From Tepidimonas taiwanensis (GTDB lineage: Bacteria > Pseudomonadota > Gammaproteobacteria > Burkholderiales > Burkholderiaceae_C), in contig NZ_CP083911.1 in NCBI RefSeq assembly GCF_020162115.1, positions 1,116,001 to 1,180,000 of the forward strand: a stretch of DNA of 64,000 bases. The letters run 5' to 3'. The notes under the pieces are model-generated. The model had not been told where the DNA came from. It did no database searches and worked only from the letters and a program-made list of their open reading frames with translations. The position numbers and the translations under genes were made by a program. Positions 54,378-63,907 of the stretch are shown here, one piece after another. Position 1 is the stretch's first letter. Every line of letters starts with the position of its first letter.

Positions 54378-54749
54378 TCAATTCTGCCGTGGCGACAGGC
54401 GCTGGCTGGTCGGCACCCCGCCGGGCTCGTCCAGCTCGATCGCGATCTGCGTGCAGACGGTGCGGCACAGCGCGACCGCCTGCTCGCTCTGCACGCGGTA
54501 ATACACCTGCGTGCCTTCTTTGCGTTTGGCGAGCACCCCCGCCCGATACAGCAGGTTCAGATGCTGCGACAAATTGGGCTGGGTGGTGTCGATTTCGGCG
54601 AGCAGTTCCGATACCGATTTCTCCTTGTCGCACAGCGCGTTGAGGATGCGCAGCCGGGTCGGCGTGGCCAGGATGCCAAACAACTCCGCGGCCAGCTCGA
54701 ACACCCGGTTTTTGTCGACGACGGCGTCGGTATCGGTCAGTTGTTGCAT
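54378..54749 (-). CDS. ArsR-family regulator with BigR/SqrR-like cysteines
   Basis: A 123-residue winged-helix repressor. The recognition region is TTQPNLSQHLNLLYRAGVLAKRKEGTQVYYRV near residues 55-86. Cysteines occur at 40 (LNALCDKEK), 95 and 99 (LCRTVCTQ). Metal-type ArsR motifs (ELCVCDL) are absent; a Cys40 with a distal cysteine near 99 resembles the thiol pair of persulfide/H2S-sensing BigR, SqrR and YgaV proteins. A sulfur-responsive switch is inferred, and the sox operon 24 kb away makes it reasonable. Its target genes are not known. It stands alone; the IS lies 25 bp after its stop. Confidence 0.8.
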   Translation of the reverse strand: MQQLTDTDAVVDKNRVFELAAELFGILATPTRLRILNALCDKEKSVSELLAEIDTTQPNLSQHLNLLYRAGVLAKRKEGTQVYYRVQSEQAVALCRTVCTQIAIELDEPGGVPTSQRLSPRQN

Positions 54750-54806
54750 ATATAAGCGTACGAACGGAGGAGCCGATCATACCCACAAACCGTCCGAACA
54801 CCCAAA

Positions 54807-54825
54807 TGGCCGGTGTCACCGGCCA
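54807..54825 (-). terminator. Palindromic hairpin downstream of prpE
   Basis: TGGCCGGTG and CACCGGCCA form a near-continuous palindrome with a one-base centre. It lies 11 bp after the prpE stop codon, and only a weak ATTT follows on the minus strand. It is probably the prpE terminator. Confidence 0.45.
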
Positions 54826-54835
54826 GCGGCACGCG

Positions 54836-56740
54836 TCAGCGCGGCTGCATCAGCTCGCGGATCTGCTGCAGCGCGGTCGGATCGTCGAGCGTCGTGAGGT
54901 CGCCCGGATCTCGCCCCTCGCACACCGCCTGGATCGCCCGGCGCAGCAGCTTGCCGCTGCGCGTCTTGGGCAACAGCGACACGAAGCGCACGCGCGCCGG
55001 CCGCGCCACCGCCCCCAGTTGCTCGTCGACGACCTTCATGATTTCGCCTTCGAGCTGGAGGGCATCGGCTTCGGTGGCGGCACGCGAGGGATCCTTCAAT
55101 ACCGCGAACGCCACCGCCACCTGCCCTTTGAGCGCGTCGGCCACGCCGACCACGGCCACCTCCGCCACCGCCGGGTGGCTGGAGATACTTTCCTCGATCT
55201 CGCGCGTGCCGAGGCGGTGGCCGGCCACGTTGATCACGTCGTCGGTGCGGCCCAGGATGTAGTAGTAGCCGTCGGCGTCGCGCACGCCCCAGTCGAACGT
55301 GCTGTACATCTGCCGCCCCGGGATGCTGGACCAGTAGGTCTTGACGTAGCGCGCATCGTCGCCCCACACGGTCTGCAGGCACCCCGGTGGCAGCGGCCCC
55401 TGCACCGCGATGACGCCCTTGCGGTGGGGGTCCGTGATCTCCTCGCCCGTGTTCTCGTCGATCAGGCGCACGTCGTAGCCATACACCGCCTTGCCCGGCG
55501 AGCCGAACTTGGTGGGTGCCGGCTCCACGCCGTTGCAGATCGCCAGGATCGGCCAGCCCGTTTCCGTCTGCCAGTAGTTGTCGATGACGGGTTTGCCGAT
55601 CGCCTGCGCCATCCACGTCGCGGTGGGCTCGTCCAACGGCTCCCCGGCCAGGAAGAGCGCCCGCAGGCTGCTCAGGTCATACTTCGTCAGGTACGCCGGA
55701 TCCTGTTTTTTCAGCACGCGCGCGGCGGTGGGGGCGGTGAACATCACCGTGACCCGGTAGTCCTGCACCAGCCGCCACCAGATGCCGGCGTCGGGCCGGA
55801 TCGGCGTGCCCTCGTACATGATCGTGGCCATGCCGTTGATCAGCGGCCCATAGATGATGTAGCTGTGCCCCACGACCCAGCCGATGTCGCTGGTCGAGAA
55901 GTAGGTCTCGCCGGGCTGGGCCATGTAGATGTGGCGCATCGAGGCGGCGAGCGCCACCGCGTAGCCGCCGGTGTCGCGTTGCACGCCCTTGGGCTTGCCC
56001 GTCGTCCCGCTGGTGTACAGGATGTAGCTGGGGTGGGTGCTCTCCACCCACTCGCACGGCACTTGCGCGTCCAGGTGCTGCGCGCGCAGTGCCGCGTAGT
56101 CCACGTCACGGCCCGCCACCGGATCGAGCGCCGCCAGCCCGCGGTTGACCATCAACACCCGCTCGGGCTTATGGGCCGAGAGGCGGATCGCTTCATCCAG
56201 CAGGTGTTTGTAGGGGACCACCTTGCCGGCGCGCATACCGGCGTCGGCGCTGACGATCACCTTCGGCGCGGCGTCGTCGATGCGCGTGGCCAGGCTGTGG
56301 CTGGCGAACCCCCCGAACACCACCGAGTGGATGGCGCCGATGCGCACGCACGCCAGCATCGCGAACGCCGCCTCCGGAATCATCGGCATGTAAATCAGCA
56401 CGCGGTCGCCCTTGCCCACCCCGAGCGAGCGCAGGATGGCCGCCATACGCTGCACCTCCGCGTGCAGCTCCCGATACGTGTAGACGCGCTCCGTTTCGGT
56501 CTCGGTCGATACGTAGATCAATGCGTTTTGATCGGCCCGCTCGGCGAGATGGCGGTCCACCGCGTTGTGGCACAGATTGGTCAGCCCGCCTTCGAACCAG
56601 CGCGCAAACGGCGGGTTGTCATAGTTGCACACCCGGTCGAACGGCCGGTGCCAGTCGACCAGACGGGCCTGCTCGGCCCAGAACGCGTCACGATCGTCGA
56701 TCGAGCGGCGGTAGAACGTGGCGTAGTCGGTTTGGCTCAT
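54836..56740 (-). CDS. prpE: Propionate-CoA ligase PrpE
   Basis: A 634-residue AMP-forming acyl-CoA synthetase. The sequence closely follows Escherichia coli PrpE from memory: YATFYRRSIDDRDAFWAEQARL at the start, YTSGTTGKPKGVQRDTGGYAVAL as the AMP motif near 250, TFDWGVRDADGYYYILGRTDDVINVAGHRLGTREIE near 495 and RFVSLLPKTRSGKLLRRAIQAVCEGRDPGDL near 595, with the acetylatable lysine in SGKLLRR. It activates propionate to propionyl-CoA. No prpB, prpC or prpR is adjacent, so the methylcitrate cycle genes must be elsewhere. Acetate or other short acids may also be used. Confidence 0.9.
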   Translation of the reverse strand: MSQTDYATFYRRSIDDRDAFWAEQARLVDWHRPFDRVCNYDNPPFARWFEGGLTNLCHNAVDRHLAERADQNALIYVSTETETERVYTYRELHAEVQRMAAILRSLGVGKGDRVLIYMPMIPEAAFAMLACVRIGAIHSVVFGGFASHSLATRIDDAAPKVIVSADAGMRAGKVVPYKHLLDEAIRLSAHKPERVLMVNRGLAALDPVAGRDVDYAALRAQHLDAQVPCEWVESTHPSYILYTSGTTGKPKGVQRDTGGYAVALAASMRHIYMAQPGETYFSTSDIGWVVGHSYIIYGPLINGMATIMYEGTPIRPDAGIWWRLVQDYRVTVMFTAPTAARVLKKQDPAYLTKYDLSSLRALFLAGEPLDEPTATWMAQAIGKPVIDNYWQTETGWPILAICNGVEPAPTKFGSPGKAVYGYDVRLIDENTGEEITDPHRKGVIAVQGPLPPGCLQTVWGDDARYVKTYWSSIPGRQMYSTFDWGVRDADGYYYILGRTDDVINVAGHRLGTREIEESISSHPAVAEVAVVGVADALKGQVAVAFAVLKDPSRAATEADALQLEGEIMKVVDEQLGAVARPARVRFVSLLPKTRSGKLLRRAIQAVCEGRDPGDLTTLDDPTALQQIRELMQPR

Positions 56741-57028
56741 GGGGTCTCTCCTCGGGCTGTCGGGCAATGCTGCCATTATGGAGAGACGTGTCTTGCATGA
56801 CCCTGACGACCGTGGGGACAAGCCGGCGCGCGTGGCGGGCAGGCACCGCGCCGGGCACGCCCCTGCACTCCCTGCATCCCGCAATGCCGGCTGGACTGCG
56901 GGCGATCCATGCCGCTGACCATATCGCCGGCTGGCTTGCCACGTCCTGCGATGCCGGTTTTCGGCGGTGGCTTCGATGGTGGCTCTGGGTGGTTGCACGC
57001 CGGCGCCGTTGGCGTTACGCTTCGATCT

Positions 57029-57247
57029 ATGAACATTGCTCCCACCCCGTCGATCGTGACGCAAGCCGCCACTTCGGTGGCCGAAACGCCGGACGCCGCA
57101 CAGGTGATGGTGCTGCGTAAGGCCCTGCAGCTCGAGCAGCAGGGTGCGATGGCGCTGCTCAACGCGCTGCCGCAGCCCAACCCGACCGGTGAACTGCCCC
57201 TTGCCACGGAAGGCAGCCTCGGCACCCGCCTCAATGTGATGGCCTGA
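57029..57247 (+). CDS. Small YjfB-like putative motility protein
   Basis: A 72-residue protein, MNIAPTPSIVTQAATSVAETPDAAQVMVLRKALQLEQQGAMALLNALPQ, matching the YjfB/DUF6277-like group of small proteins often called putative motility proteins. The repeat-like QVMVLRKALQLEQQGA stretch and the C-terminal GSLGTRLNVMA tail are typical. It has no signal peptide. The function is unknown. The upstream in-frame extension to 56909 has no support. It is divergent from prpE across 288 bp in which I see no other gene. Confidence 0.72.
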   Translation: MNIAPTPSIVTQAATSVAETPDAAQVMVLRKALQLEQQGAMALLNALPQPNPTGELPLATEGSLGTRLNVMA

Positions 57248-57357
57248 GGGCGCTGCATCGGTCGACCCGCGAGTCGAAAGCCGACCGGTCAGCCCCTGCA
57301 AAAGGAAGGCTTTCCAGACTCTGGGTCTGCGACGCAGCTTCCTGCACACGTCAAAAC

Positions 57358-57387
57358 AAAAAGCCCGGAGCACATCGTGCTACGGGC
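57358..57387 (-). terminator. Intrinsic terminator of tRNA-Val
   Basis: On the minus strand a stem of GCCCG-AGCAC paired with GTGCT-CGGGC (one mismatch, 3-nt loop) is followed by TTTTT. It lies 7 bp after the CCA end of tRNA-Val. Confidence 0.82.
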
Positions 57388-57394
57388 CATTGTT

Positions 57395-57469
57395 TGGTGG
57401 GTGATGCAGGGTTCGAACCTACGACCCCTGCCGTGTGAAGGCAGTGCTCTACCGCTGAGCTAATCACCC
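57395..57469 (-). tRNA. tRNA-Val (anticodon CAC)
   Basis: A 75-nt cloverleaf. The acceptor stem pairs GGGTGAT with ATCACCC, the D arm has TAGCTCAGCGGTAGAGCA, the anticodon stem CTGCC/GGCAG encloses the loop TTCACAC with anticodon CAC, and the T arm is GGTTCGAACCC-type; CCA is encoded. It decodes GUG, common in GC-rich genomes. Confidence 0.95.
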
Positions 57470-57483
57470 TGTCGATGAACGAA

Positions 57484-57489
57484 ATTATA
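57484..57489 (-). promoter_or_regulatory. -10 box of the tRNA-Val promoter
   Basis: On the minus strand TATAAT lies 14 bp before the first tRNA base. The -35 at the proper distance is CCGGAG, a poor match. Confidence 0.55.
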
Positions 57490-57571
57490 GCCGACTTTTC
57501 CCACCTCTCCGGTACCCAGTGCGCACTGAAGCGGTTGCGAGCGCCCGTCCAGGTCTGGGGATCCCCTCCTT

Positions 57572-58297
57572 TTAGCCCGTGACAGGGGCCGCGGGCTCGT
57601 GCCGGCGCCAGACCGTACGTCCCTTGGATTCCTTGTCGAGGGCGGCGAGCAGCGCCTCGTGTTCGGCGCATTCCGCGTCGCTCGCGCGCAGCACGGGCAG
57701 CGTAAAGCCCGACAGATCGCGGCGCTCGACCGAGCCGCCCTGCCCCGCGTCATCCCCGCGCACGTCGATGACGAGCGACTCCTGCCCGCGCGTCATGTAA
57801 ATGTAGACGTCGGCGAGCAATTCGGCGTCCAGCAGCGCGCCGTGCAACTGCCGGCCGGAGTTGTCGACCCCCAGCCGATCGCACAGGGCGTCCAGCCCGT
57901 TGCGCTTGCCGGGCCACATCTCCTTGGCCATCACCAGCGTGTCGATGACCCCGCGCACCAGCCGCCGCGTCGGCCCCAGCCCCAGCCGCCCGAACTCCGC
58001 GTCCAGAAAACCCAGGTCGAACGGCGCGTTGTGGATAATCAGCTCCGCCCCCTGCAGGTAGTCGAGCAGTTCCGGCGCGATGTCGGCGAAGCGCGGCTTG
58101 TCCGCCAGGAACTCGAGCGTGATGCCGTGCACCCGCAGCGCGTCCTCGTGGATGTCGCGTTCGGGGTTGAGGTAGTAATGCCGGTTGTTGCCCGTGAGCT
58201 GGCGGTTGACCAGTTCCACGCAGCCGATTTCGATGATGCGGTCGCCGTCCTGCGGCGACAGGCCCGTGGTTTCGGTGTCGAGGACGATCTGGCGCAT
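57572..58297 (-). CDS. dnaQ: DNA polymerase III epsilon subunit (proofreading exonuclease)
   Basis: A 241-residue DEDD exonuclease. Exo I is IVLDTETTGLSPQDGDRIIEIG at the N-terminus, Exo II is in IIHNAPFDLGFLDAEF near 90, and Exo III is RQLHGALLDAELLADVYIYM near 155, with the catalytic histidine and aspartate. It proofreads during DNA replication. The C-terminal tail that binds the polymerase subunit is present but poorly conserved. It starts 12 bp after the fdx stop and is the last gene of the isc run. Confidence 0.92.
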   Translation of the reverse strand: MRQIVLDTETTGLSPQDGDRIIEIGCVELVNRQLTGNNRHYYLNPERDIHEDALRVHGITLEFLADKPRFADIAPELLDYLQGAELIIHNAPFDLGFLDAEFGRLGLGPTRRLVRGVIDTLVMAKEMWPGKRNGLDALCDRLGVDNSGRQLHGALLDAELLADVYIYMTRGQESLVIDVRGDDAGQGGSVERRDLSGFTLPVLRASDAECAEHEALLAALDKESKGRTVWRRHEPAAPVTG

Positions 58298-58309
58298 GGG
58301 ACCGGCCGC

Positions 58310-58648
58310 TCAGTGGCGTTCGCGGGCGTGGTTGATGGTGTAGCGCGGAATTTCGATCGTCACGTCGCGCGTTCCGAGCCGCGCCTGACAGCTCAGGCGG
58401 GACTGCGGCTCCAGGCCCCACGCCTTGTCGAGCATGTCTTCCTCCTCCTCGGAGGGTTCGTTGAGCGACTCGTAGCCCTGCCGCACGATGACATGGCACG
58501 TCGTGCAGGCGCAGCTCATCTCGCACGCGTGCTCGATCTCGATATCGTGGTCCAGCAGCGCCTCGCACAGGCTCGTGCCGGTGGGCGCGTGGATGGTGGC
58601 GCCCTGCGGGCAAATCTCAGGATGGGGCAAGACGGTGATCGCAGGCAT
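58310..58648 (-). CDS. fdx: ISC system 2Fe-2S ferredoxin
   Basis: A 112-residue ferredoxin of the adrenodoxin type. Three cluster cysteines lie in CEMSCACTTCHV near residues 42-51 and the fourth in RLSCQARL near 86. The acidic EEEEDMLDKAWGLEP stretch precedes the last cysteine. It gives electrons for cluster assembly on IscU. The start codon directly follows the hscA stop. Confidence 0.95.
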   Translation of the reverse strand: MPAITVLPHPEICPQGATIHAPTGTSLCEALLDHDIEIEHACEMSCACTTCHVIVRQGYESLNEPSEEEEDMLDKAWGLEPQSRLSCQARLGTRDVTIEIPRYTINHARERH

Positions 58649-60544
58649 TCAAAGATTCTCCACATGCCGCCCGGCCAGCGCCTGGGCGATGCTGCGGTTC
58701 ATGCGGCGGGCGGCAAAGGCTTCCGTCCCTTTGGCCAGCGCCTCGGTGGCGGCGTCGATCGCCGCGGCATCGGTCCCCCCGCGGGCCGCTTCCAGCGCCG
58801 CCATCAGGGCATCGATCTGGGCGCGCTCCGCCGCCTCGAGCAGGTCACCGTCGGTGGCCAGCGCACTGCGCGTGGCTTCTAGCATCCGCTCGGCCTCCAC
58901 CCGCGCTTCGATCAGGGCGCGCTGCTGCATGTCCTGCTCGGCGGTGGCAAAGCCCTCCTGCAGCATGCGGGCGATCTGCTCGTCGGTCAGGCCGTAGGAC
59001 GGTTTGACGTTGACGTGCGCCTCGACGCCGGTGCTGAGCTCCCGTGCGCTGACGGTCAGCAGCCCGTCCGCGTCCACGGTGAACGTCACCCGGATCCGGG
59101 CTGCCCCCGCCGCCATCGGCGGAATGCCGCGCAGCTCGAAGCGCGCGAGGCTGCGGCAGTCCTGCACCAGGTCGCGCTCGCCCTGCACGACGTGGATCGC
59201 CAGCGCCGTCTGGCCGTCGCGGTAGGTCGTGAAGTCCTGCGCGCGCGCCGTCGGAATCGGTGTGTTGCGCGGCACGATGCGCTCCACCAGCCCGCCCATC
59301 GTCTCGATGCCCAGCGACAGCGGGATAACGTCGAGCAGCAGCATCTCGCCATCCGGCGAATTGCCAGCCAGCTGGTTGGCCTGGATGGCCGCGCCGATCG
59401 CCACCACCTCGTCCGGGTTGAGGTTGGTCAGCGGCTCGCGCCCGAACAGCGCCGCCACCGCCCGCCGCACCACCGGCATGCGCGTGGAGCCGCCCACCAT
59501 CACGACCCCCTGGATTTCGTCCGCGCCGACCCGTGCGTCGCGCAAGACGCGCCGCACCGCGGCCAGCGTCCGCTCCGTCAGGTGGCGCGTCGCCGCCTCG
59601 AAATCCGCCTGCCGAACGTCGACGGTCTGCGCCCCGTCGCCCACGGGCACGGTCAACGCGACCGCCTCGTCGTCGGGGCGGTCGCTCAGCGCCTCTTTTA
59701 CGCGGCGCGCCTCGGCCAGCAGCGCGGCGCGTTGCCGCGGGGGCAGATCCGCGACATGCGCCCCCGCACACGCCCGCTCCAGCGCCCAGTCGGCCAGCGC
59801 CCGGTCGTAGTCGTCGCCCCCCAGCGCCGAGTCCCCGCCGGTGGCCACGACTTCGAACACACCCACGGTGAGCCGCAGCAGCGACACGTCGAACGTACCG
59901 CCGCCCAGGTCGTAGACGAGGTACAGACCCTCGGCCGCGTTGTCGAGCCCGTAGGCGATGGCGGCCGCGGTCGGCTCGTTGAGCAAGCGCAGCACGTTCA
60001 GCCCGGCGAGCCGCGCGGCGTCCTTGGTCGCCTGCCGCTGCGCGTCGTCGAAGTAAGCGGGCACGGTGATGACGGCGCCGTAGAGCTCGCTGTCGAAGGT
60101 GTCCTCCGCCCGCTGGCGCAGCGTGGCCAGGATCTCGGCGCTGACCTCGACCGGCGTCTTGTCACCGGCGACGGTGCGCACGACGATGCCGCCCGGCCCT
60201 TCGGCGACGGCGTACGGCAGCCGCCCCGCGACCCCGTGCGCCTGGATGTCGGCGAGCGAGCGCCCCATCAGGCGCTTGACGGAGCTGATCGTGTTGGCGG
60301 GGTCGTCCACCTGCGCCGCCAGCGCCTCATACCCGATCTGTCGCGACGGCTGCGACCCTGGCGGCAGGTAGCGAACGACGCTCGGCAACAGGATGCGCCC
60401 CTGCTCATCGGGCAGGCATTCGGCCACGCCGTGGCGGACCGCGGCGACCAGCGAGTGCGTGGTGCCGAGGTCGATGCCCACGGCGATGCGCCGCTGGTGC
60501 GGGTCGGGCGCCGCGCCCGGCTCGGAGATTTGCAATAAAGCCAT
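58649..60544 (-). CDS. hscA: Fe-S assembly chaperone HscA (Hsp70 family)
   Basis: A 631-residue Hsp70 paralogue. The ATPase domain begins [15 protein letters not shown] near residue 22, with [15 protein letters not shown] near 170 and [17 protein letters not shown] near 190. The substrate-binding domain starts about 400 ([27 protein letters not shown]). HscA binds the LPPVK motif of IscU, which is present in this window, and releases the cluster with HscB. The ATG at 60544 is chosen because upstream sequence is the hscB gene. Confidence 0.95.
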   Translation of the reverse strand: MALLQISEPGAAPDPHQRRIAVGIDLGTTHSLVAAVRHGVAECLPDEQGRILLPSVVRYLPPGSQPSRQIGYEALAAQVDDPANTISSVKRLMGRSLADIQAHGVAGRLPYAVAEGPGGIVVRTVAGDKTPVEVSAEILATLRQRAEDTFDSELYGAVITVPAYFDDAQRQATKDAARLAGLNVLRLLNEPTAAAIAYGLDNAAEGLYLVYDLGGGTFDVSLLRLTVGVFEVVATGGDSALGGDDYDRALADWALERACAGAHVADLPPRQRAALLAEARRVKEALSDRPDDEAVALTVPVGDGAQTVDVRQADFEAATRHLTERTLAAVRRVLRDARVGADEIQGVVMVGGSTRMPVVRRAVAALFGREPLTNLNPDEVVAIGAAIQANQLAGNSPDGEMLLLDVIPLSLGIETMGGLVERIVPRNTPIPTARAQDFTTYRDGQTALAIHVVQGERDLVQDCRSLARFELRGIPPMAAGAARIRVTFTVDADGLLTVSARELSTGVEAHVNVKPSYGLTDEQIARMLQEGFATAEQDMQQRALIEARVEAERMLEATRSALATDGDLLEAAERAQIDALMAALEAARGGTDAAAIDAATEALAKGTEAFAARRMNRSIAQALAGRHVENL

Positions 60545-60561
60545 GGAGAAAAAATTCGTGA

Positions 60562-61128
60562 TCAGTGCTCGAGTCGCGCGTGCAGGCTGTCGATGAACCG
60601 CTCGATGAACATCAGCGCGCGCACCTGCTCGACCGCCGCGCGGGCGTCCTGGCGCTGGTCGATCGCGTCGGCCAGCGCCGCCAGCCGCTCGCGGCGCTGC
60701 GCCTCGACCGTCTGCAGCAAGGCTTCGATGTCGGCCGCATCGCGCGCGTCGTCCAGCGCCTCGCGCCACTGCATTTGCTGCAGCAGGAAGTCCGCTGGCA
60801 TTACGGTGTTGGATTCGGCGTCGACCGGCACCCCGTGCAGTTCGCACCAGTAGGCTGCGCGCCGCAACGGGTCGCGCAGGCGGTGATACGCCTCGTTGAT
60901 GCGCACCGACCACTGCATGGCCACCCGTTGCGCGGCGGCCCCTTGGTGCGCGAAGCGGTCGGGGTGCGCCTGACGCTGCAGGGCCTTCCAGCGCTCGTCG
61001 AGCAGCGCGCGGTCGAGGTCGAAGCGCCGCGGCAACCCGAACAGCGCGAAATCGTCGTCCTGCAGCGACGGCCCCGCGGTGCCCTCAGACGCGGAACGAC
61101 TCGCCACAGCCACAGCGGTCCCGCTCAT
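60562..61128 (-). CDS. hscB: Fe-S assembly co-chaperone HscB
   Basis: A 188-residue J-domain protein. The HPD motif is in [12 protein letters not shown] near residue 56, and the C-terminal IscU-binding bundle runs from about 110. The first recognisable family sequence is [15 protein letters not shown] near 25. The only ATG in frame is at 61128, which overlaps iscA by 44 bp; two GTG codons (61113 and 61107) are shorter options but also overlap. The overlap with iscA is therefore unavoidable. Confidence 0.9.
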   Translation of the reverse strand: MSGTAVAVASRSASEGTAGPSLQDDDFALFGLPRRFDLDRALLDERWKALQRQAHPDRFAHQGAAAQRVAMQWSVRINEAYHRLRDPLRRAAYWCELHGVPVDAESNTVMPADFLLQQMQWREALDDARDAADIEALLQTVEAQRRERLAALADAIDQRQDARAAVEQVRALMFIERFIDSLHARLEH

Positions 61129-61408
61129 TGGGGTTGTGGAACTTGAAGCCTTCGTTGAGGCCCTCGCGCACGAAGTCGAGCTCAGTGCCGTCCAGGTACG
61201 GCAGGCTCTTGGGATCGACGAGCACCTTCACCCCGTGCGCCTCGAACACGATGTCCTCGGGCGCCACCGCATCGGCATATTCGAGCTTGTACGCCAGCCC
61301 AGAGCAGCCGGTCGTCTTGACGCCCAGGCGGACGCCGACGCCCTTCCCCCGGCGGGCGAGGTACTTTTGCACGTGCCGGGCAGCGGCTTCGGTGAGGGTG
61401 ACGGCCAT
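61085..61408 (-). CDS. iscA: Fe-S cluster assembly A-type carrier IscA
   Basis: A 107-residue A-type carrier protein. The three conserved cysteines are visible: one in [15 protein letters not shown] near residue 35 and two in [10 protein letters not shown] near 99 and 101. It carries or delivers assembled clusters. The gene lies between iscU (81 bp upstream) and hscB (overlapping). Confidence 0.94.
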   Translation of the reverse strand: MAVTLTEAAARHVQKYLARRGKGVGVRLGVKTTGCSGLAYKLEYADAVAPEDIVFEAHGVKVLVDPKSLPYLDGTELDFVREGLNEGFKFHNPNERDRCGCGESFRV

Positions 61409-61489
61409 GTCGGATTCGGCTCCTGTTCAGGGGTGTGCGGTCTGGGGTGGACGCCCGCCCCCGCCGCAGCGGATGCGGGCCCCGCCCGA

Positions 61490-61891
61490 TCAAGCGGCGA
61501 CGCTGGTCGCGGCGTGCTTCTTTTTGTAGTCCTCGACCGCCGCCTTGATGGCGTCTTCGGCGAGGATCGAACAGTGTATCTTCACCGGCGGCAGCGCCAG
61601 CTCTTCGGCGATCTGGCTGTTCTTGATCTGCGCGGCTTCTTCCAGCGTCTTGCCCTTGACCCACTCGGTGACCAGCGAGCTCGACGCGATCGCCGAACCG
61701 CAGCCGTAGGTCTTGAAGCGCGCGTCCTCGATGACCCCGGTCTCGGGGTTCACCTTGATCTGCAGCTTCATCACGTCGCCACAGGCGGGCGCGCCGACCA
61801 TGCCGGTGCCGACGTTCTCGTCATTTTTGTCGAAGCTGCCGACGTTGCGCGGGTTCTCGTAGTGGTCGATGACCTTGTCGCTGTATGCCAT
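61490..61891 (-). CDS. iscU: Fe-S cluster scaffold IscU
   Basis: A 133-residue scaffold protein. Cluster-binding cysteines are in GAPACGDVMKLQ near residue 37, KTYGCGSAIASSS near 63 and VKIHCSILAEDA near 106, with the conserved aspartate in ACGD. The LPPVK motif recognised by HscA is present before the last cysteine. The cluster is built here from IscS sulfur. The start at 61891 (MAYSDKVIDHYENPRNVGSF) is the family start. Confidence 0.96.
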   Translation of the reverse strand: MAYSDKVIDHYENPRNVGSFDKNDENVGTGMVGAPACGDVMKLQIKVNPETGVIEDARFKTYGCGSAIASSSLVTEWVKGKTLEEAAQIKNSQIAEELALPPVKIHCSILAEDAIKAAVEDYKKKHAATSVAA

Positions 61892-61922
61892 GGTGCGTAC
61901 TCCTTCGGTGCGTGATGGCGCG

Positions 61923-63143
61923 TCAGTGCGCGGCCCATTGGATGCTGTTGAGGTCGATGCCGTCCTTGTACATCTCCCACAGCGGCGAGAGTTCACGCAG
62001 CTTCTCGACGTTGGCCTTGATGGCCTCGATCGCGTAGTCCACCTGCTCCTCGGTCGTCCAGCGACCGATCGTGATGCGCAGGCTGCTGTGGGCGAGCTCG
62101 TCGCTGCGGCCGAGCGCACGCAGCACGTAGCTGGGCTCCAGGCTCGCCGACGTACAGGCGGAGCCGCTGGAGACGGCCACCCCCTTGATCCCCATGATCA
62201 GGGACTCGCCCTCGACGTAGTTGAAGCTCATGTTGAGGTTGTGCGGCACGCGCTTGGTCGGGTGGCCGTTGACGAACGACTGCTCGATCTGGCTCAGGCC
62301 CGCGAGCAGCCGGTCGTGGAGGCGCTGGATGCGCGGCAGCTCGGTGGGCATCTCGGCCTTGGCGATCGCGAACGCCTCGCCCATCCCGACGCACTGGTGC
62401 GTCGCGAGCGTGCCGGAACGCAGCCCGCGCTCGTGCCCGCCGCCGTGCATTTGCGCTTCCAGCCGCACGCGCGGCTTGCGGCGCACGTACAGCGCGCCGA
62501 TGCCTTTCGGACCGTAGGTCTTGTGCGAAGCCAGGCTCATCAGGTCGACCGGCAGCTTGCCGAGGTCGATCTCGACCTTGCCGGTCGCCTGCGCGGCGTC
62601 GACGTGGAAGATCACGCCCTTTTCCCGGCAGATCTGGCCAATGGCCTCGATGTCCTGGATGACGCCGATCTCGTTGTTGACGAACATCACGCTGGCCAGG
62701 ATCGTGTCGGGCCGGATCGCATCCCGAAACGCGTCCAGGTTCACCAGGCCATCCTGATCGACGTCGAGGTACGTGACCTCGAAGCCTTCACGCTCCAGGT
62801 GCCGGCAGGTGTCGAGCACCGCCTTGTGCTCGGTCTTGACCGTGATGATGTGCCGGCCCTTGCCCTGGTAGAAGTGCGCCGCCCCCTTGAGCGCGAGGTT
62901 GTTCGATTCGGTCGCGCCGCTGGTCCAGACGATCTCGCGCGGGTCGGCCCCGATCAGGTCCGCGACCTGCTCCCGCGCGTGTTCGACGGCCTTTTCCGCT
63001 TCCCAGCCCCAGGCGTGGCTGCGCGAGGCTGGGTTGCCGAAATGCTCGTACAGCCACGGGATCATCTTGTCGACCACGCGCGGGTCCACCGGCGTGGTGG
63101 CGCTGTAGTCCATGTAAATCGGAAAATGCGGCGTCTTGCTCAT
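61923..63143 (-). CDS. iscS: Cysteine desulfurase IscS
   Basis: A 406-residue PLP enzyme that removes sulfur from cysteine. The Schiff-base lysine is in [17 protein letters not shown] near 208 and the mobile-loop cysteine in [20 protein letters not shown] near 330. [15 protein letters not shown] is the family opening. The ATG at 63143 ([13 protein letters not shown]) is preferred to one four residues upstream. The sulfur goes to IscU and also to tRNA thiolation. Confidence 0.96.
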   Translation of the reverse strand: MSKTPHFPIYMDYSATTPVDPRVVDKMIPWLYEHFGNPASRSHAWGWEAEKAVEHAREQVADLIGADPREIVWTSGATESNNLALKGAAHFYQGKGRHIITVKTEHKAVLDTCRHLEREGFEVTYLDVDQDGLVNLDAFRDAIRPDTILASVMFVNNEIGVIQDIEAIGQICREKGVIFHVDAAQATGKVEIDLGKLPVDLMSLASHKTYGPKGIGALYVRRKPRVRLEAQMHGGGHERGLRSGTLATHQCVGMGEAFAIAKAEMPTELPRIQRLHDRLLAGLSQIEQSFVNGHPTKRVPHNLNMSFNYVEGESLIMGIKGVAVSSGSACTSASLEPSYVLRALGRSDELAHSSLRITIGRWTTEEQVDYAIEAIKANVEKLRELSPLWEMYKDGIDLNSIQWAAH

Positions 63144-63173
63144 CGCAGGCTCCAAAGGGCGTCGGAAAAATGG

Positions 63174-63707
63174 TCAGTGACCGTTGGCCGAGGCCAGCGC
63201 AAACACTGAGTTGGGCGCATTGACCCGCACCGGCTTGACCACCGGCGTGGGCGAGATGGCGCGCTTGATCGACGGGCCGGGCTCGACCGCCACGCCGCGG
63301 GCGAGCTGTTCGTCGACCAGTTTTTGCAGCGTCACCGATCGCAGGAACTCCACCATGCGCTCGTTGAGCTCCGCCCACAGGTCGTGCGTCATGCAGCGCT
63401 GCCCCTCGCCGTGGCAGTTTTCCTTGCCGCCGCACTGCGTGGCGTCGATCGGCTCGTCCACCGAGAGAATGATGTCGGCCACGGTGATCTCGGACGCCTT
63501 GCGCCCGAGCGTGTACCCCCCGCCGGGGCCTCGCGTGGACTCGACCAGATGATGCCGGCGCAGCTTACCGAAGAGCTGCTCCAGGTACGACAGCGAAATG
63601 TGCTGGCGCTGGCTGATCGCGGCGAGCGTGACGGGACCGCTGGCCTGGCGCAACGCCAGATCGATCATCGCCGTGACGGCGAAACGGCCTTTGGTGGTCA
63701 GGCGCAT
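63174..63707 (-). CDS. iscR: Fe-S responsive regulator IscR
   Basis: A 177-residue Rrf2-family winged-helix protein. The DNA-binding part [19 protein letters not shown] and [32 protein letters not shown] covers the first 65 residues. The [2Fe-2S] ligands are three cysteines in [21 protein letters not shown] near 92-104 and a nearby histidine. In the holo form it represses the isc operon. It is the first gene of the operon; the ATG at 63707 is the family start. Confidence 0.95.
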   Translation of the reverse strand: MRLTTKGRFAVTAMIDLALRQASGPVTLAAISQRQHISLSYLEQLFGKLRRHHLVESTRGPGGGYTLGRKASEITVADIILSVDEPIDATQCGGKENCHGEGQRCMTHDLWAELNERMVEFLRSVTLQKLVDEQLARGVAVEPGPSIKRAISPTPVVKPVRVNAPNSVFALASANGH

Positions 63708-63751
63708 GGCAGACTCCTGGTACACACTCGAGGAACCGAAGATCGTTGTGG

Positions 63752-63803
63752 ATATTCCCGAGCGTTTCGCTAGAGTATACCAAAAGCCGAATATTTTTGT
63801 CAG
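63752..63803 (-). promoter_or_regulatory. isc operon promoter with possible IscR site
   Basis: On the minus strand CTGACA (63798-63803) and TATACT (63774-63779) are 18 bp apart, giving a good sigma-70 promoter. Directly downstream a partly symmetric segment (63752-63780, centred on AGCGTTTCGCT, flanked by ATAT and GTAT) has the size and place of a type 1 IscR operator. The match to the known consensus is only partial. Confidence 0.6.
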
Positions 63804-63849
63804 GAATTCGCCCCCCATCATCCCTGACGGCGACGGGGATTTATCCGAC

Positions 63850-63868
63850 AAAAGGAGGCACGGCCTCC
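63850..63868 (-). terminator. Terminator of the gene entering from the right edge
   Basis: On the minus strand GGAGGC and GCCTCC with a 3-nt loop are followed by TTTT. It lies about 40 bp after the stop of the partial kinase-like gene. Confidence 0.6.
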
Positions 63869-63907
63869 GCCTCCAGCACACGTCGACCGCAGCAGCCCCG
63901 ATACACC

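Noticed and set aside
54836..56740. Calling the gene acetyl-CoA synthetase (acs)
   Set aside because: The start, the motif around YATFYRRSIDDRDAFWAEQ and the C-terminal EGRDPGDL tail match PrpE better than Acs.
56909..57028. A longer N-terminus for the small YjfB-like gene
   Set aside because: The upstream codons give a sequence unlike the family, and the ATG at 57029 matches the known small-protein start.
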